Notes: generated from the sequence alone by a model not told the origin. A stretch of 64,000 nucleotides of DNA from Cryobacterium sp. N22 (GCF_002929555.1 NZ_PJJP01000031.1:87330-151329), one strand, 5' to 3'; counted from the stretch's first letter, positions 24,995 to 34,889 are shown. Translations and numbers: made by a program.

Positions 24995-25786
24995 CTAGGT
25001 GCGGTTCGTCATCGCGGTGAGGAATGCGATGACGACGGCAGATCCCGCCAGCCAGCGCAGTCCCGCGATGACACGCCGCTGCAAGTCCGCAGCCCGAACG
25101 ACGCCGTCCAACTCGATGAACCTCGCCATCAGGTTGTCCATCGGCGGCAGCAGCGGTTTCGGCCACGTCCCCGGGTCTTGGATGATCGCGGAAAGCTCGG
25201 CAAGCTGCGGCCCGGTCAGCACCGTCGGGCGTTTCTGGAGCCACTGGGTCAGCTGCCGTGCGCTGAGTACCGTGGTCTGTTCCGGCTTCGCATTGATCCT
25301 CAGTTGTCTGGGCTCGAGGATCGCCACGACGGGCAACACCGCGGGCAGCTCCGGCATCCGCTGCCGCAACAGGGTGGTCACGCGCTTGGCTTCGAAGTCG
25401 GCGTTGCGGATGTGTGGCTGCTTGTGCCCAGACACCAGCAGGGTCTGACCACCCACCCACACGTTCTTGCCCGAGTGGTTCTTCGTGTTGATCGTGATGA
25501 TGCCGCCCGGGCCGATCACGAGGTGATCGATGTCGGCGCCCTTCTTACCGATCGGCAAGGCATGGAAGACGGCCCAGTCGCTGGGCAGGGTGGCCAGCAT
25601 CCGACCCACCGCGATCTCCCCCAGTGCACCGCGGTACCACGCGACGCTGTCGGGCTTCAACGGTGAATTGCCGCGGAGGCGGCCCAGCCAGGTGCGCTCC
25701 GGCGTGCCCTCCTGCTGGCGCAGAAGCGCCTCGATCACGGATTGTGCGGCCACTTGGTGGCGCGCTGCTGTTCCCACGTTTGACAT
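24995..25786 (-). CDS. NERD-domain membrane protein
   Basis: A 263-residue protein. The NERD (nuclease-related) domain covers residues 50-150: RGALGEIAVGRMLATLP, GADIDHLVIGPGGIITINTK with the D and the T-K pair of the nuclease-like core, and SGKNVWVGG. A single C-terminal helix (WLAGSAVVIAFLTAM) may anchor it. A lone NERD protein is often linked to DNA processing. The remnant at 21080 comes from a sister copy. Starts at ATG 25786; followed after 44 bases by the DUF1524 nuclease. Confidence 0.87.
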   Translation of the reverse strand: MSNVGTAARHQVAAQSVIEALLRQQEGTPERTWLGRLRGNSPLKPDSVAWYRGALGEIAVGRMLATLPSDWAVFHALPIGKKGADIDHLVIGPGGIITINTKNHSGKNVWVGGQTLLVSGHKQPHIRNADFEAKRVTTLLRQRMPELPAVLPVVAILEPRQLRINAKPEQTTVLSARQLTQWLQKRPTVLTGPQLAELSAIIQDPGTWPKPLLPPMDNLMARFIELDGVVRAADLQRRVIAGLRWLAGSAVVIAFLTAMTNRT

Positions 25787-25990
25787 GAATCCCCCAGTAC
25801 TGAATCCAACCTACTGGCTCGGCTGCCTCGCTTTAAGCCCCCAGAACAGGACATTTACATTCACGGGCGCGTGTCGCCGACGAGCGAGACGGATGCAGCG
25901 CGACTCCCCTGACTTGGGGTGTCAAAAGCAGAGGGTGGCACCTGCTGACGCCGATATTCTCGAAATATAAAGACGCCATACAGGGGGAAC

Positions 25991-26536
25991 ATGTCGAACA
26001 ACGCAGCCGAAACAGGCCCGACAGAATCACAGCCAGCCAGCACCACCCCGAGTTCAACGGGTGGCGGTGAATCACTGACCCACAAGTGGAGGGTCCCGGC
26101 GATCACTGGAACTGCAGGTCTAGTCCTTGGCGTCATTCTTGGTATCGCTGTTACCGGGATCCTCGGTGGACTGGCGGAAGACCGCGAGCGAGAAGCAAGC
26201 GCGTCAGCCGCCAACGAGGCAGCAGCTGCGTCAAGGACAATATTGCCCGAGGCGGTCAGCCTGTGTGCGGCTGATAAAGAATTCGCTGTGGAGGGCGACC
26301 ATGGTTTGTCGCTAACCATCGACAACAAGGGCGATGAAGACTATCTGGGCGGGCTCTCCACGAAAGCGATGATGTGTATTTTCGATCGCCTGGAGGCGCC
26401 GACCGCTGTGATCGCCCATATGCAGCAGACAACGTCCATGGACGGTCGCCAGACGGAGGCGTGGGACAACATCGAAGTGTCCTGGTCCTACCACCCTGAT
26501 CGAGGCATGGACTCAGTCGTAACGGTCGCCGAATAG
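25991..26536 (+). CDS. Single-pass membrane protein, unknown
   Basis: A 181-residue protein with a Ser/Thr/Pro-rich cytoplasmic N-terminus, one helix near residues 35-60 (GLVLGVILGIAVTGILGG), and an extracytoplasmic domain with two cysteines (LCAADKEF and MMCIFDRL). Lower GC than its neighbours. The Shine-Dalgarno AGGGGGAAC stands before ATG 25991. No family recognised. Confidence 0.6.
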   Translation: MSNNAAETGPTESQPASTTPSSTGGGESLTHKWRVPAITGTAGLVLGVILGIAVTGILGGLAEDREREASASAANEAAAASRTILPEAVSLCAADKEFAVEGDHGLSLTIDNKGDEDYLGGLSTKAMMCIFDRLEAPTAVIAHMQQTTSMDGRQTEAWDNIEVSWSYHPDRGMDSVVTVAE

Positions 26537-26763
26537 GGAGCCTTCTTCGCATCAGAGGTTGTTGACGAACAGTCCGACTGGGCTCCAGCCAGACACGTTC
26601 TTGCGCCGCCCGGGTGCGCGCCTGCGACGGCAGGGAATCCGTTAAGTGACGGCACTCGCTCACAACACCAATTTCAATTGCGCTACGCCCGGGTCGCTGG
26701 TATCTGTGCCCGCGCGTCGCAGACCTGCCGATAAACTCAGCGCATATCTAGGTTGGGGGACGG

Positions 26764-28860
26764 ATGTCTGCAGGTGGATCCGCATGGACTGAGGCGACAC
26801 GCCAACTGGCGCTCGCAGACGCCCACGCACTCAAAGCTGAGTCTTCGCGGGCGAAGGCAGCCAACTACTTCGCTGCGGCCGACAGCGAGAAGCGCATCGC
26901 CCACGTGCTCGCTCCCCTGGCCGCAGCCGGCTACCACTTCCTACCCGACCGCCAGTGGCCCGGCAGCCGTCGCGCTCAGGTCGACATGGTCGTCGTCGGT
27001 CCCGGCGGCCTGTTCATCGTGGACACCAAAGCGTGGAAAGATCCGGTCATCGCCGCCGGCCGGGTGTTTCGCGGCCAGGCCGACGTCACCGACGAATTCG
27101 ACGGCCTGGCCGACCTTGCCTGGAAGACCGAGGCCGCGCTGGCCGAGATCGGCCTCGCCCCGGGCGAGGTACGCCCCGTGGTCGTCTTCGCCGGACACAA
27201 GGGCGTCAACGCGTCAGTTGGCGGGGTCGAGATCGTCGGCGAAGGCGACATCGTGCGCCACATCGCCCGCCGCGGGCAGCGCCTCACCGCCTCCGCCGTC
27301 GAGCTGGTCCTGGCCGCCGCGATCAAGCACTTCCCGCTGATCGGCGCGCCGGCTTCGCTCGACGTCACCCTGCCCGAACCGATCATCGGCCCGGAACCCG
27401 CCCTCGATCTGGACCACCTACCTACAGAGAGCGACATCGAAGCCGCCATCCTCGAGGGGCTCCTCGCCCCGCCGATCGAGGAGTGGATGACCTTCCTGCA
27501 CCCCGACCAGGCCAAGTTGGTGCGCCGCAGTTTCAACGGTCCCTCCCGCATCCGTGGGGCGGCCGGGACCGGCAAGACCGTCGTGGGGCTGCACCGCGCG
27601 GCCTACCTGGCCCGGTCGCAGGCGGATGCGCGCGTGCTGGTGACCACCTTCGTGCGCACCCTGCCCGACGTGCTCAACAATCTGCTCGGGCGCATGGCGC
27701 CGGATGTCGCCGACCGGGTGGAGTTCACCGGTGTACACCAGTTCGCCCGCAAGGTGCTCGACGAGCGCGGCATCGACGTGCAGGTGAAGCCCAAGTTGGC
27801 CGATCAGGCCTTCGAGGAGGCCTGGAAGGCGACCTCCGGGCCGCTCGTTACTATCGACACGAACTCCCGCTACTGGCGGGAGGAGCTCGACCACGTGATC
27901 AAGGGCCGTGGCCTCACCACTTTCGAGGAGTACGCCGACTGCGCCCGCATCGGCCGGCGCCGCCGCCTCACCCTCGACCAGCGCCGCTCGGTATGGGCGC
28001 TCTACCAGCGCTACGAATCGTTCCTGCGCACCCGCGAGGTGCACGACTTCGCTGATCTGATCCTGCTCGCCGAGGCGGCGCTGCGCGCCACCCCGATGGT
28101 CGGTTACACCGCGGTGATCGTGGACGAGGCGCAGGACCTGTCCTGCGCGATGATCCGCATGCTCGCCTCCGTTGCCGGTGACGGTGCGGATGCGTTCACC
28201 CTGATCGGCGACGGCCAACAGACCATCTACCCCGGCGGGTACACCCTCGCCGAAGCGGGCCTCTCGGTCCACGGCCGCGGTGTGATCATGGACGTCAACT
28301 ACCGCAACACCGCGGAGATCCTCGCCCTCGCGTCCCACGTGGTCGGCGATGCCAGCTACGTCGACATCGAGGGCGCCAGCACCAACGCCACCGCGATCAC
28401 CTCGCCGCGCCACGGCGAACGCCCCCTCTTCGCCCGGGCCCGCACCCGAACCGAGCACGACGGCAAACTCGTGCAGCAGATTCGTCGGGCCACGCAGAGT
28501 GTCAGCGTGGGCTGGGGCGACGTGGGCGTGCTCTGCTCCACCACCTGGCAGGTGCGTGACGCGGTCATGCTGCTCCGCACCGCAGGCATCCCTGTGGTCG
28601 AACTCACCGACTACGACGGCTCCATCACTGATGCCGTGAAGGTCGGCACGATCAAGCGGGCCAAGGGCTTGGAGTTCAAGCAGGTGCTGCTGCCCTGGGT
28701 CGCCGAGCGCCTGATGTCCCCGGTCATCACCGGCGCGGAGTGGACCGATTCCCAGATCGAACGCGACGAGCGCGACCGGCGCGAATTGTTCGTCGGCGTC
28801 ACCCGGGCCCGCGACGGGGTGTGGGTCGGATGCATTGCGGCGCAGGCGCCGGCGGCGTGA
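26764..28860 (+). CDS. NERD-UvrD nuclease-helicase
   Basis: A 698-residue fusion. NERD domain at residues 40-150: E42, D74 in AQVDMVVVGPGG and D87-T-K89 in IVDTKAW give the nuclease-like residues. SF1A helicase from residue 240: Walker A GAAGTGKT near 265-272, DEAQDLS near 452, GDGQQTIYPGGY, motif V KRAKGLEFKQV and motif VI ELFVGVTRARD near 673. Such proteins handle DNA ends and resemble phage-defence nuclease-helicases. The stop overlaps the next gene as GTGA, implying coupled translation. ATG at 26764, Shine-Dalgarno weak. Confidence 0.9.
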   Translation: MSAGGSAWTEATRQLALADAHALKAESSRAKAANYFAAADSEKRIAHVLAPLAAAGYHFLPDRQWPGSRRAQVDMVVVGPGGLFIVDTKAWKDPVIAAGRVFRGQADVTDEFDGLADLAWKTEAALAEIGLAPGEVRPVVVFAGHKGVNASVGGVEIVGEGDIVRHIARRGQRLTASAVELVLAAAIKHFPLIGAPASLDVTLPEPIIGPEPALDLDHLPTESDIEAAILEGLLAPPIEEWMTFLHPDQAKLVRRSFNGPSRIRGAAGTGKTVVGLHRAAYLARSQADARVLVTTFVRTLPDVLNNLLGRMAPDVADRVEFTGVHQFARKVLDERGIDVQVKPKLADQAFEEAWKATSGPLVTIDTNSRYWREELDHVIKGRGLTTFEEYADCARIGRRRRLTLDQRRSVWALYQRYESFLRTREVHDFADLILLAEAALRATPMVGYTAVIVDEAQDLSCAMIRMLASVAGDGADAFTLIGDGQQTIYPGGYTLAEAGLSVHGRGVIMDVNYRNTAEILALASHVVGDASYVDIEGASTNATAITSPRHGERPLFARARTRTEHDGKLVQQIRRATQSVSVGWGDVGVLCSTTWQVRDAVMLLRTAGIPVVELTDYDGSITDAVKVGTIKRAKGLEFKQVLLPWVAERLMSPVITGAEWTDSQIERDERDRRELFVGVTRARDGVWVGCIAAQAPAA

Positions 28861-29543
28861 TTTCGCGTCGCGCCTCCAAATCGAAGCCCGAGGACCAGTT
28901 TCGGTGTGCGCTGGTGCCGGATTCGGCCGACGCTCGGATCTTCGTCGAACTGAGCGGATACGCGAACGCCGATCTCACCCCGGCATTGAACGCTCTGGAA
29001 TCAGCGATTCGCCTTGAAAATACCGGCGACCCAGACGTGCACGCTCGCTATCTCATCGAGTACGCCGTCGTGGCGTACTGCCGCGCGTTCTTCCAGTCCA
29101 ATGTGCGGGGGCGGCTGACCGACCATCTGGAGATCCCCGCCGAGTTCGCGACGCTGCATGACGAAGTGTGCGCGTTCCGTAACACGACCGTGGCGCACTC
29201 CCAGAGCGAATTGTCGACGACCTGGCCGGTACTGCTGATCGACCAGAGCGGTGAACCTTACGTTCGGGACCTGCTGGGGGCGAACTACTCACAAACGCTG
29301 CCGCTCCCCCGAGTCAAGGCGCTCGTGACGCTCATCGAGGTGTTGGTTGACGAGATTGACACCCTCCTCGCGCCAGTGCGTGCACGGCTGCTAGCGGCCG
29401 CACGCTCCCTGCCGGTCCCTGCTCCCGCTCACACGATGCCTGGCATCCATCATGAGCTTGACGACACATTTAATCCGCGCACGAAACGCACGCCCTACCC
29501 GTTCACGCAGACCATCTACGTGCACGCGGAGCCGGTCGAATAA
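28857..29543 (+). CDS. HEPN-like protein, AbiU2-type motif, coupled to the helicase
   Basis: A 228-residue protein. The first 150 residues look helical and contain CAFRNTTVAHSQSELS near residue 105-120: R108-N-x4-H114, a HEPN RNase motif (R-N-x4-H) as in AbiU2-like proteins. Before it, ALNALESAIRLENTGD and ARYLIEYAVVAYCRAFF supply the other helices. The C-terminal part after 190 (PVPAPAHTMPGIHHELDD) is not recognised. The GTG start overlaps the helicase stop (GTGA). A helicase-HEPN pair suggests abortive-infection-like defence; the assignment as HEPN rests on motif and length only. Confidence 0.6.
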   Translation: MISRRASKSKPEDQFRCALVPDSADARIFVELSGYANADLTPALNALESAIRLENTGDPDVHARYLIEYAVVAYCRAFFQSNVRGRLTDHLEIPAEFATLHDEVCAFRNTTVAHSQSELSTTWPVLLIDQSGEPYVRDLLGANYSQTLPLPRVKALVTLIEVLVDEIDTLLAPVRARLLAAARSLPVPAPAHTMPGIHHELDDTFNPRTKRTPYPFTQTIYVHAEPVE

Positions 29544-29573
29544 GGGCGCCACCACGCCCGTCACTCTTCAACC

Positions 29574-30128
29574 TCAGGGCGCTTTGCTGTCCAGGGTTTC
29601 CTGAAGCTGCTCGATTTGGTGACTTAGCGCCCGGATCTCACCGCAGGTCGCGACCCGGGCGTCTTCTTCCTGCTTCGCCACCTGTTCCACGATCCAGGAC
29701 GCCAGCGTCACAGTCACCACTCCAAGAAGCGCGACTCCGCCGAGCATGAGCCCACCCGCGATCAGCCGGCCCATCGCCGTAACCGGGGCGAAGTCGCCGT
29801 ACCCCACGGTGGTGATCGACACGAACGCCCACCACGGCGCATCCCAGAAGGTCGTTATCGATGATCCGTCCGCTGATCGCTCGGCATCCAGCACGGCGAG
29901 CGAGGCCACGAAGACGAGCAGGGTGGATGCCCCGATCACGTACATCACCGCCCTCTCACGGAACGCCGCGCCAGCCGTCCTCTGGAGCACACTCAGCAAA
30001 GTGACTAGACGCAGCAGGCGAAGTGGCCGGAGCAGTGGCAGCACCACGACCAGGAGATCGAAGATTTGCCCGCGGAACCACGCCCAGCGCTTAGGCGCTA
30101 GAAGGAGGTTCACGGCGTAGTCCAGCAC
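29574..30128 (-). CDS. Voltage-gated-like potassium channel, N-terminus lost
   Basis: Channel related to bacterial Kv proteins. The selectivity filter TTVGYGDFAPV is intact, with a preceding pore helix WAFVSI. S4-like PLLRPLRLLRLVTLLS and a C-terminal helix (EIRALSHQIEQLQETL) are present. The GTG at 30128 is the first usable start, but the frame stays open upstream to 30257 and encodes ELIITATWAAF, the start of helix S2, preceded by a remnant RWQRIT and no start codon. Helix S1 is missing. Probably non-functional, or it uses an unknown start. Confidence 0.7.
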   Translation of the reverse strand: MLDYAVNLLLAPKRWAWFRGQIFDLLVVVLPLLRPLRLLRLVTLLSVLQRTAGAAFRERAVMYVIGASTLLVFVASLAVLDAERSADGSSITTFWDAPWWAFVSITTVGYGDFAPVTAMGRLIAGGLMLGGVALLGVVTVTLASWIVEQVAKQEEDARVATCGEIRALSHQIEQLQETLDSKAP

Positions 30129-30471
30129 GAAGGCCGCCCAGGTGGCCGTGATAATGAGTTCCGCTGCTGCGGCGGCCGTTCCGCTCAGGTCACCGATGAT
30201 CTCAGGCGTAAGCCACGAGGGACACGTGATTCTTTGCCAACGTTCTTGATTCGAACTCTAAATGTTCGGTTTCGCCGCGTGCACGGTCGGATTCCTGAGT
30301 TCCTAGCGAGTCGCGTTTCGACGTCCCTATCCGGCATGGTTGTTCTGTTCCCGAGGTTACGGCTCGATGCGACTGCCTTTCAGCCCACCGATACGCCGAG
30401 GCAATCCGAAGCAGACTCGTCACCAAAGCAGACAACCTTGATGATTGGTCTCTGAGACAGGTCGTCCTTGT

Positions 30472-32240
30472 TCACAGTTTCCAATTCCCTGGTACGGACC
30501 TCGCGTAATCGCCCACCCCGATCGCTTCAAAATGTCGCTTGGCCGACTTGAGTTTGGCGAGTTCGGTTGGGCGGAGCTTTGAGTCGTCGAGTGCGCTCTT
30601 AGTCTCACGGATCATGTAGACCCGGTCTTCGCCGTCCTCCTGCTTGATGATCGCCCAGTCCGGGTTGTACGGGCCGACAGGCGTGTCGATCTTGAACTTG
30701 GCCGGAAGCTTCATGAAGAGCTTGACGTCCTCGCGCGAGTCGAGCAGCGCCGCAAATTGCCGTTCGACGTCGGAGTCGAAGACGACATAGTCGAAGTCAG
30801 TCTTCTGCGTGTTGTGCACTTTGTACATCTGATCAAGGAAGCGTTCCTTCTCCTCCTCGCCGTCCTTTTGGAGCTCGCGAAGCTCGTATACCGAGCCTGC
30901 GATCTTCTCGTACTGGACTCCCTCAACCACGATCTTGGCCAGCTCGCTCTTTACAATCCGCTTGGCCATCGCGATGAAGTCGTTTGGATTCCCGATGAAC
31001 TCGCCCAAGCGCCCACTTCCGAGCAGGATGTCGACGATGGTTTTTCGCGTGAGGGAAGTCGCTTCTTGTAGTTCCGTGATGATGTCGGGCAGGTCGTAGC
31101 TTCCCTTCAGGTCGGCCGATCGGGTGCCAAGTTCTTCGCCCTTCGCCCCACCACGAAGCACTTTCACTCCTGCCCGCGTCACCTGGATACGCAGGGCATC
31201 GATGTCCGGAGCATCCTTGATCGCCACGATTGCATTCTCAATGATCTCGTCACGGTTTACCCGCACACGGTAAGTAGTCTTACCGCTGATCGCCTCCCAG
31301 AACTCCTCAAACCCTGGTGTCGTATAAAGCTGCTTATTGAGCTTCCGCTCTTGGCGTCTGCTGACCAGCTTGAGGTACTTCCCGATGTTGGCGCGCCCCA
31401 CCATCTCGATGACGAACGTCTCCGCCCAGATGAAGTCGACGGGCATATGGAGGCTGAAGCCGATCGTGTTCGGTTGGAACTTCGACGTAACCGCTCCCTC
31501 TTTGTCGATGAACCCCTTGGCACGTAGGTGATTCCAGACCTCGACGGACCTCGTATAGCCAAACTGGTCGTCTGTTAGAGCACCAGTCGCGTCCTGCAGA
31601 GGAATCTTGGAGAACTCAGTCAGCCTCACACGGCCGATCTCTACGCCGGCATCCTTGTATTCCTTCTGAAGGCTGTTCGCGAACGCCTGATATGACTCAT
31701 TCGCGACAACCGTAAGCGTCGCCACGCCGCGATCGGCTACGCGCGTGTACCCTTCAGCGGTCTTCGCCACGGGGAGCCGTAGACCGCGTCCAAGGGTCTG
31801 GCGGCGCTCGGTCTCAGCGCCCATCTCTCGAAGTGTGCAGATCTGGAACACGTTTGGGTTGTCCCAACCCTCTCGTAGCGCTGAGTGGCTGAAAATGAAC
31901 CGAACGGGCTCCGATTCGTCGAGCAATCGTCCCTTGTCATGCATGATGAGTTCGTAAGCATCGTCATCGGCCTTGGTCGCACCGGAAGAGTCCTGGAACG
32001 CCGTAGTGTTACCGCGCTTGATCTGCGAGAAGTATGCTCGGCGAAGCTCACTCGGCGTCTGTGGGAGAAGCTCCTGGTAGAGCGTGGACTTGGCACGCTC
32101 CTCGATAAAGACCTCGTCAAACCACCGTGCGAAGTCGCCGTTCGCGTCCTCGTTCGTCGTGCCATCGCCCAGATAGCTGACAACCCTGTCAACAAAGAAA
32201 AGGCTGAGCACCTTGATGCCCTTGGCCCGGAGCATCGATT
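30472..32240 (-). pseudogene. C-terminal half of a type III restriction (Res) subunit
   Basis: About 587 residues remain of a Res protein of about 1000. Helicase motifs survive: FIFSHSALREGWDNPNVFQI (motif V) and ETERRQTLGRGLRLPV (motif VI), and a nuclease domain YNPDWAIIKQEDGED then YMIRETKSALD (PD-D/ExK type). The ATP-binding part and the Mod subunit are missing. GC content is visibly lower than in the neighbours, suggesting recent transfer. At 32,240 it joins a truncated membrane-protein gene on the other strand; no start appears beyond that. An ATG at 32235 opens it but is probably chance. Confidence 0.85.
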
Positions 32241-32244
32241 CCTG

Positions 32245-32833
32245 CGGCTTCTGCGCTGTACGGCTGAGCACGCGCCTGCCGCACATCCTGTTGCGCGCCC
32301 AGGACGGCCCGGGCGATCGGTTCACACTGGTGGACCTGCCCGCCAGCAGCCAGCGGCTCTCCCTCGAGGGTGACTTCGACGACTACTTCACCCTGTACTG
32401 CCCCGAGAAGTACGAGCGGGATGCGCTGTACCTCTTTACCCCGGATGTGATGGCGCGCCTGATCGACCGGGTGCGCGGGTTCGATGTGGAGATCATCGAC
32501 GACTGGCTGTTTCTGGTGAGCAGCCGCGACGTGGTGACCCTCGATCCGGACGCCTGGCAGGGACTCTACGACGCGGTCGGCGCGCTGAGCGACAAGATCG
32601 GCCGCTGGGAGCGCTGGCGCGACGACCGGATGCCCGCGGAGCCGCCCGTGACATCGAGCACGGATGCCGGTGCGGGCGCGGTCAAGCTGAAACCTGCCCC
32701 GAGATCCGGGCGGGTGGCCAAGCGCGGCCGACGGCTACGGATGCGCCTGGGCGTGGGTACGTGGATCGGGCTGGTCGCCTTCGCACTGCTGATGGTCGGC
32801 GGTGTGATCTCGATGTTCCACCAGGGCGGATAA
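32245..32833 (+). pseudogene. Truncated duplicate of the membrane protein at 32919
   Basis: The encoded peptide matches the second half of the protein at 32919: GFCAVRLSTRLPHILLRAQ, EGDFDDYFTLYCPEKYERDA, FTPDVMARLIDRVRGFDVE, and the RVAKRGRRLRMRLG tail with its final helix. The first 185 residues or so are missing; homology begins at the junction with the restriction-subunit fragment. The frame is open through the stop, so a shortened peptide from ATG 32213 or 32216 could still be made. Confidence 0.75.
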
Positions 32834-32918
32834 CTAGGCGGGCGGCCGCATCCGTTGCCAGAGCGCTAGTCTCGGGTAGGCCAATCGTGGCCAAGCGAAG
32901 CACACGTGGGGTGGACGG

Positions 32919-34040
32919 ATGCAGACAACGGAATACAGCACGACGAGCCTGGACACCTCGGCGCTCACCGACCGGGTGAAGCGCAGGGACGTGCGGAAGT
33001 TCTACCGGGCATTCGCGGCGCGGTACCAGTCGGTGCGCAACCCGGACATGATCATACGGCGAGCGACCATGTTCATGGGTATCGGCTGCGCCCCCATCGG
33101 AGTCTTCGCCCTGGCCTACGCCGCGGCGGAGGTGGCGAGAGGAGGCGCACCGGCCGCCGATATCGTCGCGCCGGCGGGTGTCGGCGTTCTGATGCTGAGC
33201 ACCGGAATCATGCTGGCGTGGTTCTTCGTGCGCACGTTCAAGCGCCGGGACACCCCCAAGCGGCATTACCGGTTGGCCCGGTTTGCCGCCGCCAATGGCC
33301 TGAGCTACAAGCCCGGGCCGGTCTCCGGCAAGCACCTGAAACCGTGGGCCCGGCGAGGCTATCTCAGGCTCACGCGGGTGATGCGGCCCGCATCGCAGCG
33401 CACGATCGAGTTCGCCAACTACGAGCTGCGGGTTGACACGCTGCGCAGCCCCAACGCCCAGTTCGGTGGCTTCTGCGCCATGCAACTGCGCACGAGCCTG
33501 CCGCACATTCTGTTGCGCGCTCAGCACGGCCCGTTCGCATTCGCGGCACTGCCCGACGGCGCGCAGCGGCTCTCCCTCGAGGGCGACTTCGACGACCACT
33601 TCACCCTGTACTGCCCCGAGGAGTACGAGCGGGATGCGCTGTACCTCTTCACCCCGGATGTGATGGCGCGCCTGATCGATAGAGTGCGCGGATTCGATGT
33701 GGAGATCGTCGACGATTGGCTGTTGCTGGTCAGCAGCCGCGACGTGGTGACCCTCGACCCAGAATTTTGGCAGGCACTGTACGATGCCGTGGGCGCTCTG
33801 AGCGACAAGATCGACCGGTGGGAGCGCTGGCGCGACGACCGGCTGCCGGCTTTGCCGCCGGTTGTTGTTACTGCCGTGGACACTGGCGCGGGCTGGGTCG
33901 GGTCGAAGCATGCCGCGCCGGCGGGGCAGGTGGCCAAGCGCGGCCGACGGCTACGGATGCGTCTGGGCTGGGGTGAGCGGATCGGGCTGCTCGGCTTCGC
34001 ACTGGTGCTGATCGGCGGGGTGATCGCGCTGTCGCTTTAG
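32919..34040 (+). CDS. Membrane protein of unknown function
   Basis: A 373-residue protein. Two helices near residues 48-72 (MGIGCAPIGVFALAYAAAE) and 80-105, a cytoplasmic domain of about 230 residues, and a C-terminal helix (IGLLGFALVLIGGVIAL). Conserved patches such as SLEGDFDDHFTLYCPEEYER and LFTPDVMARLIDRVRGFDVE are shared with the truncated copy upstream and indicate a defined domain, perhaps DUF3137-related. Starts ATG 32919. Tandem duplication with a fragment 86 bases upstream. Confidence 0.7.
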   Translation: MQTTEYSTTSLDTSALTDRVKRRDVRKFYRAFAARYQSVRNPDMIIRRATMFMGIGCAPIGVFALAYAAAEVARGGAPAADIVAPAGVGVLMLSTGIMLAWFFVRTFKRRDTPKRHYRLARFAAANGLSYKPGPVSGKHLKPWARRGYLRLTRVMRPASQRTIEFANYELRVDTLRSPNAQFGGFCAMQLRTSLPHILLRAQHGPFAFAALPDGAQRLSLEGDFDDHFTLYCPEEYERDALYLFTPDVMARLIDRVRGFDVEIVDDWLLLVSSRDVVTLDPEFWQALYDAVGALSDKIDRWERWRDDRLPALPPVVVTAVDTGAGWVGSKHAAPAGQVAKRGRRLRMRLGWGERIGLLGFALVLIGGVIALSL

Positions 34041-34160
34041 GGTTGCTTCACGCCGGTATCGACTGGGGGTGGCGGCGGGCGCCGACTATGAACCTGAGAG
34101 CGCAGGGCGGTGCCGGCCTCGTCAGAGGCGTTGCGACCACGGTCGGAGTACCGTTTAGTC

Positions 34161-34529
34161 GTGCCTCCTCGCCGCAAGTTCTCAGCCGCTTCACCCGCAG
34201 CACGTGCGCGCTACGCCAAGCGACGACAGGGGCGGCTCGCCCGCGTGGACAACGACCTCACCGCCTCGGAGTGGGCCGACCTCCTCGCCGCCTGGGGAGG
34301 GTGCGCCTATTGCCAGGCAGCGAGCCCGGCCCTGCAACGTGACTGCATCATGCCGATCTCCCGGGGTGGCCGGTATACCCTCGAGAACGTGGTGCCCGCC
34401 TGCCCGTCCTGCAACGCGAGCAAACACAACAACGAAGTCACCGGATGGCTCCGCCGCAAGAAACTCGACGAGCGCACGTTCCTGGTGCGGTACGCCACAA
34501 TCCTGCCGACTCTTCTGCACTCTGACTAG
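34161..34529 (+). CDS. HNH-like zinc-finger endonuclease domain protein, copy 1
   Basis: A 122-residue protein. Zinc ligands CAYC near residue 52 and CPSC near 85 frame the HNH fold; the usual D-H-I-x-P-x-S-x-G-G appears as RDCIMPISRGGRYTLENVVP, so the general-base histidine is cysteine, while N (LENVV) and N-x-x-K (NASKHN) remain. A basic N-terminus (RRKFSAASPAARARYAKRRQ) may bind nucleic acid. GTG 34161 has no ribosome site but lies six bases after TACCGT, so translation may be leaderless. Copy 2 at 40324 is nearly identical. Confidence 0.8.
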   Translation: MPPRRKFSAASPAARARYAKRRQGRLARVDNDLTASEWADLLAAWGGCAYCQAASPALQRDCIMPISRGGRYTLENVVPACPSCNASKHNNEVTGWLRRKKLDERTFLVRYATILPTLLHSD

Positions 34530-34559
34530 GGCCGCCCTGGGCGCCCGGCCCGAGTCGCG

Positions 34560-34608
34560 GCTTCGCTGCACCCTGTGTGGCTGGATGATCCCGCTAGAGG
34601 GGGCGCAT
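34560..34608. repeat. Direct repeat, left copy, bordering the hydrolase fragment
   Basis: About 49 bases including ggcttcgctgcacc and tggctggatg match 34890-34939 at roughly four of five positions. The two copies flank the 280-base hydrolase fragment exactly. Confidence 0.7.
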
Positions 34609-34889
34609 TCTCGTGCTCGACCGGCACCCTGAGCTGGTGCATCGGGTGGTCTGGGTCGACTCCGGCCCGGTGGCTGCGGGAACCATCTACGCCCCCGACC
34701 TCCCGGAGGAGGTGGAGGAGCTCCCGCTGCCGCCCTTCGACGTGCTCGCCCAGCAGGCGAGCCTCGACGGCCTGAGCCCTGAGGTCCTCGAGCGTTTCCG
34801 GGCCCGGGCGGTGCCCGAGCCCGGCCCCGTGCTTCGCCAGCGCGTCGACCTCACGAACGATGCCGGGCGCACGGTGCCAACCACCCTGG
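34609..34889 (+). pseudogene. Internal fragment of the hydrolase gene at 41495
   Basis: Codes for residues equivalent to about 93-185 of the intact alpha/beta hydrolase: LDRHPELVHRVVWVDSGPVA, LPPFDVLAQQASLDGLSPEV and LERFRARAVPEPGPVLRQ. The nucleophile region and the C-terminal histidine are both missing. It lies between two 50-base direct repeats and after HNH copy 1, mirroring the HNH-WYL-hydrolase order at 40.3-42.2 kb. Confidence 0.8.
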
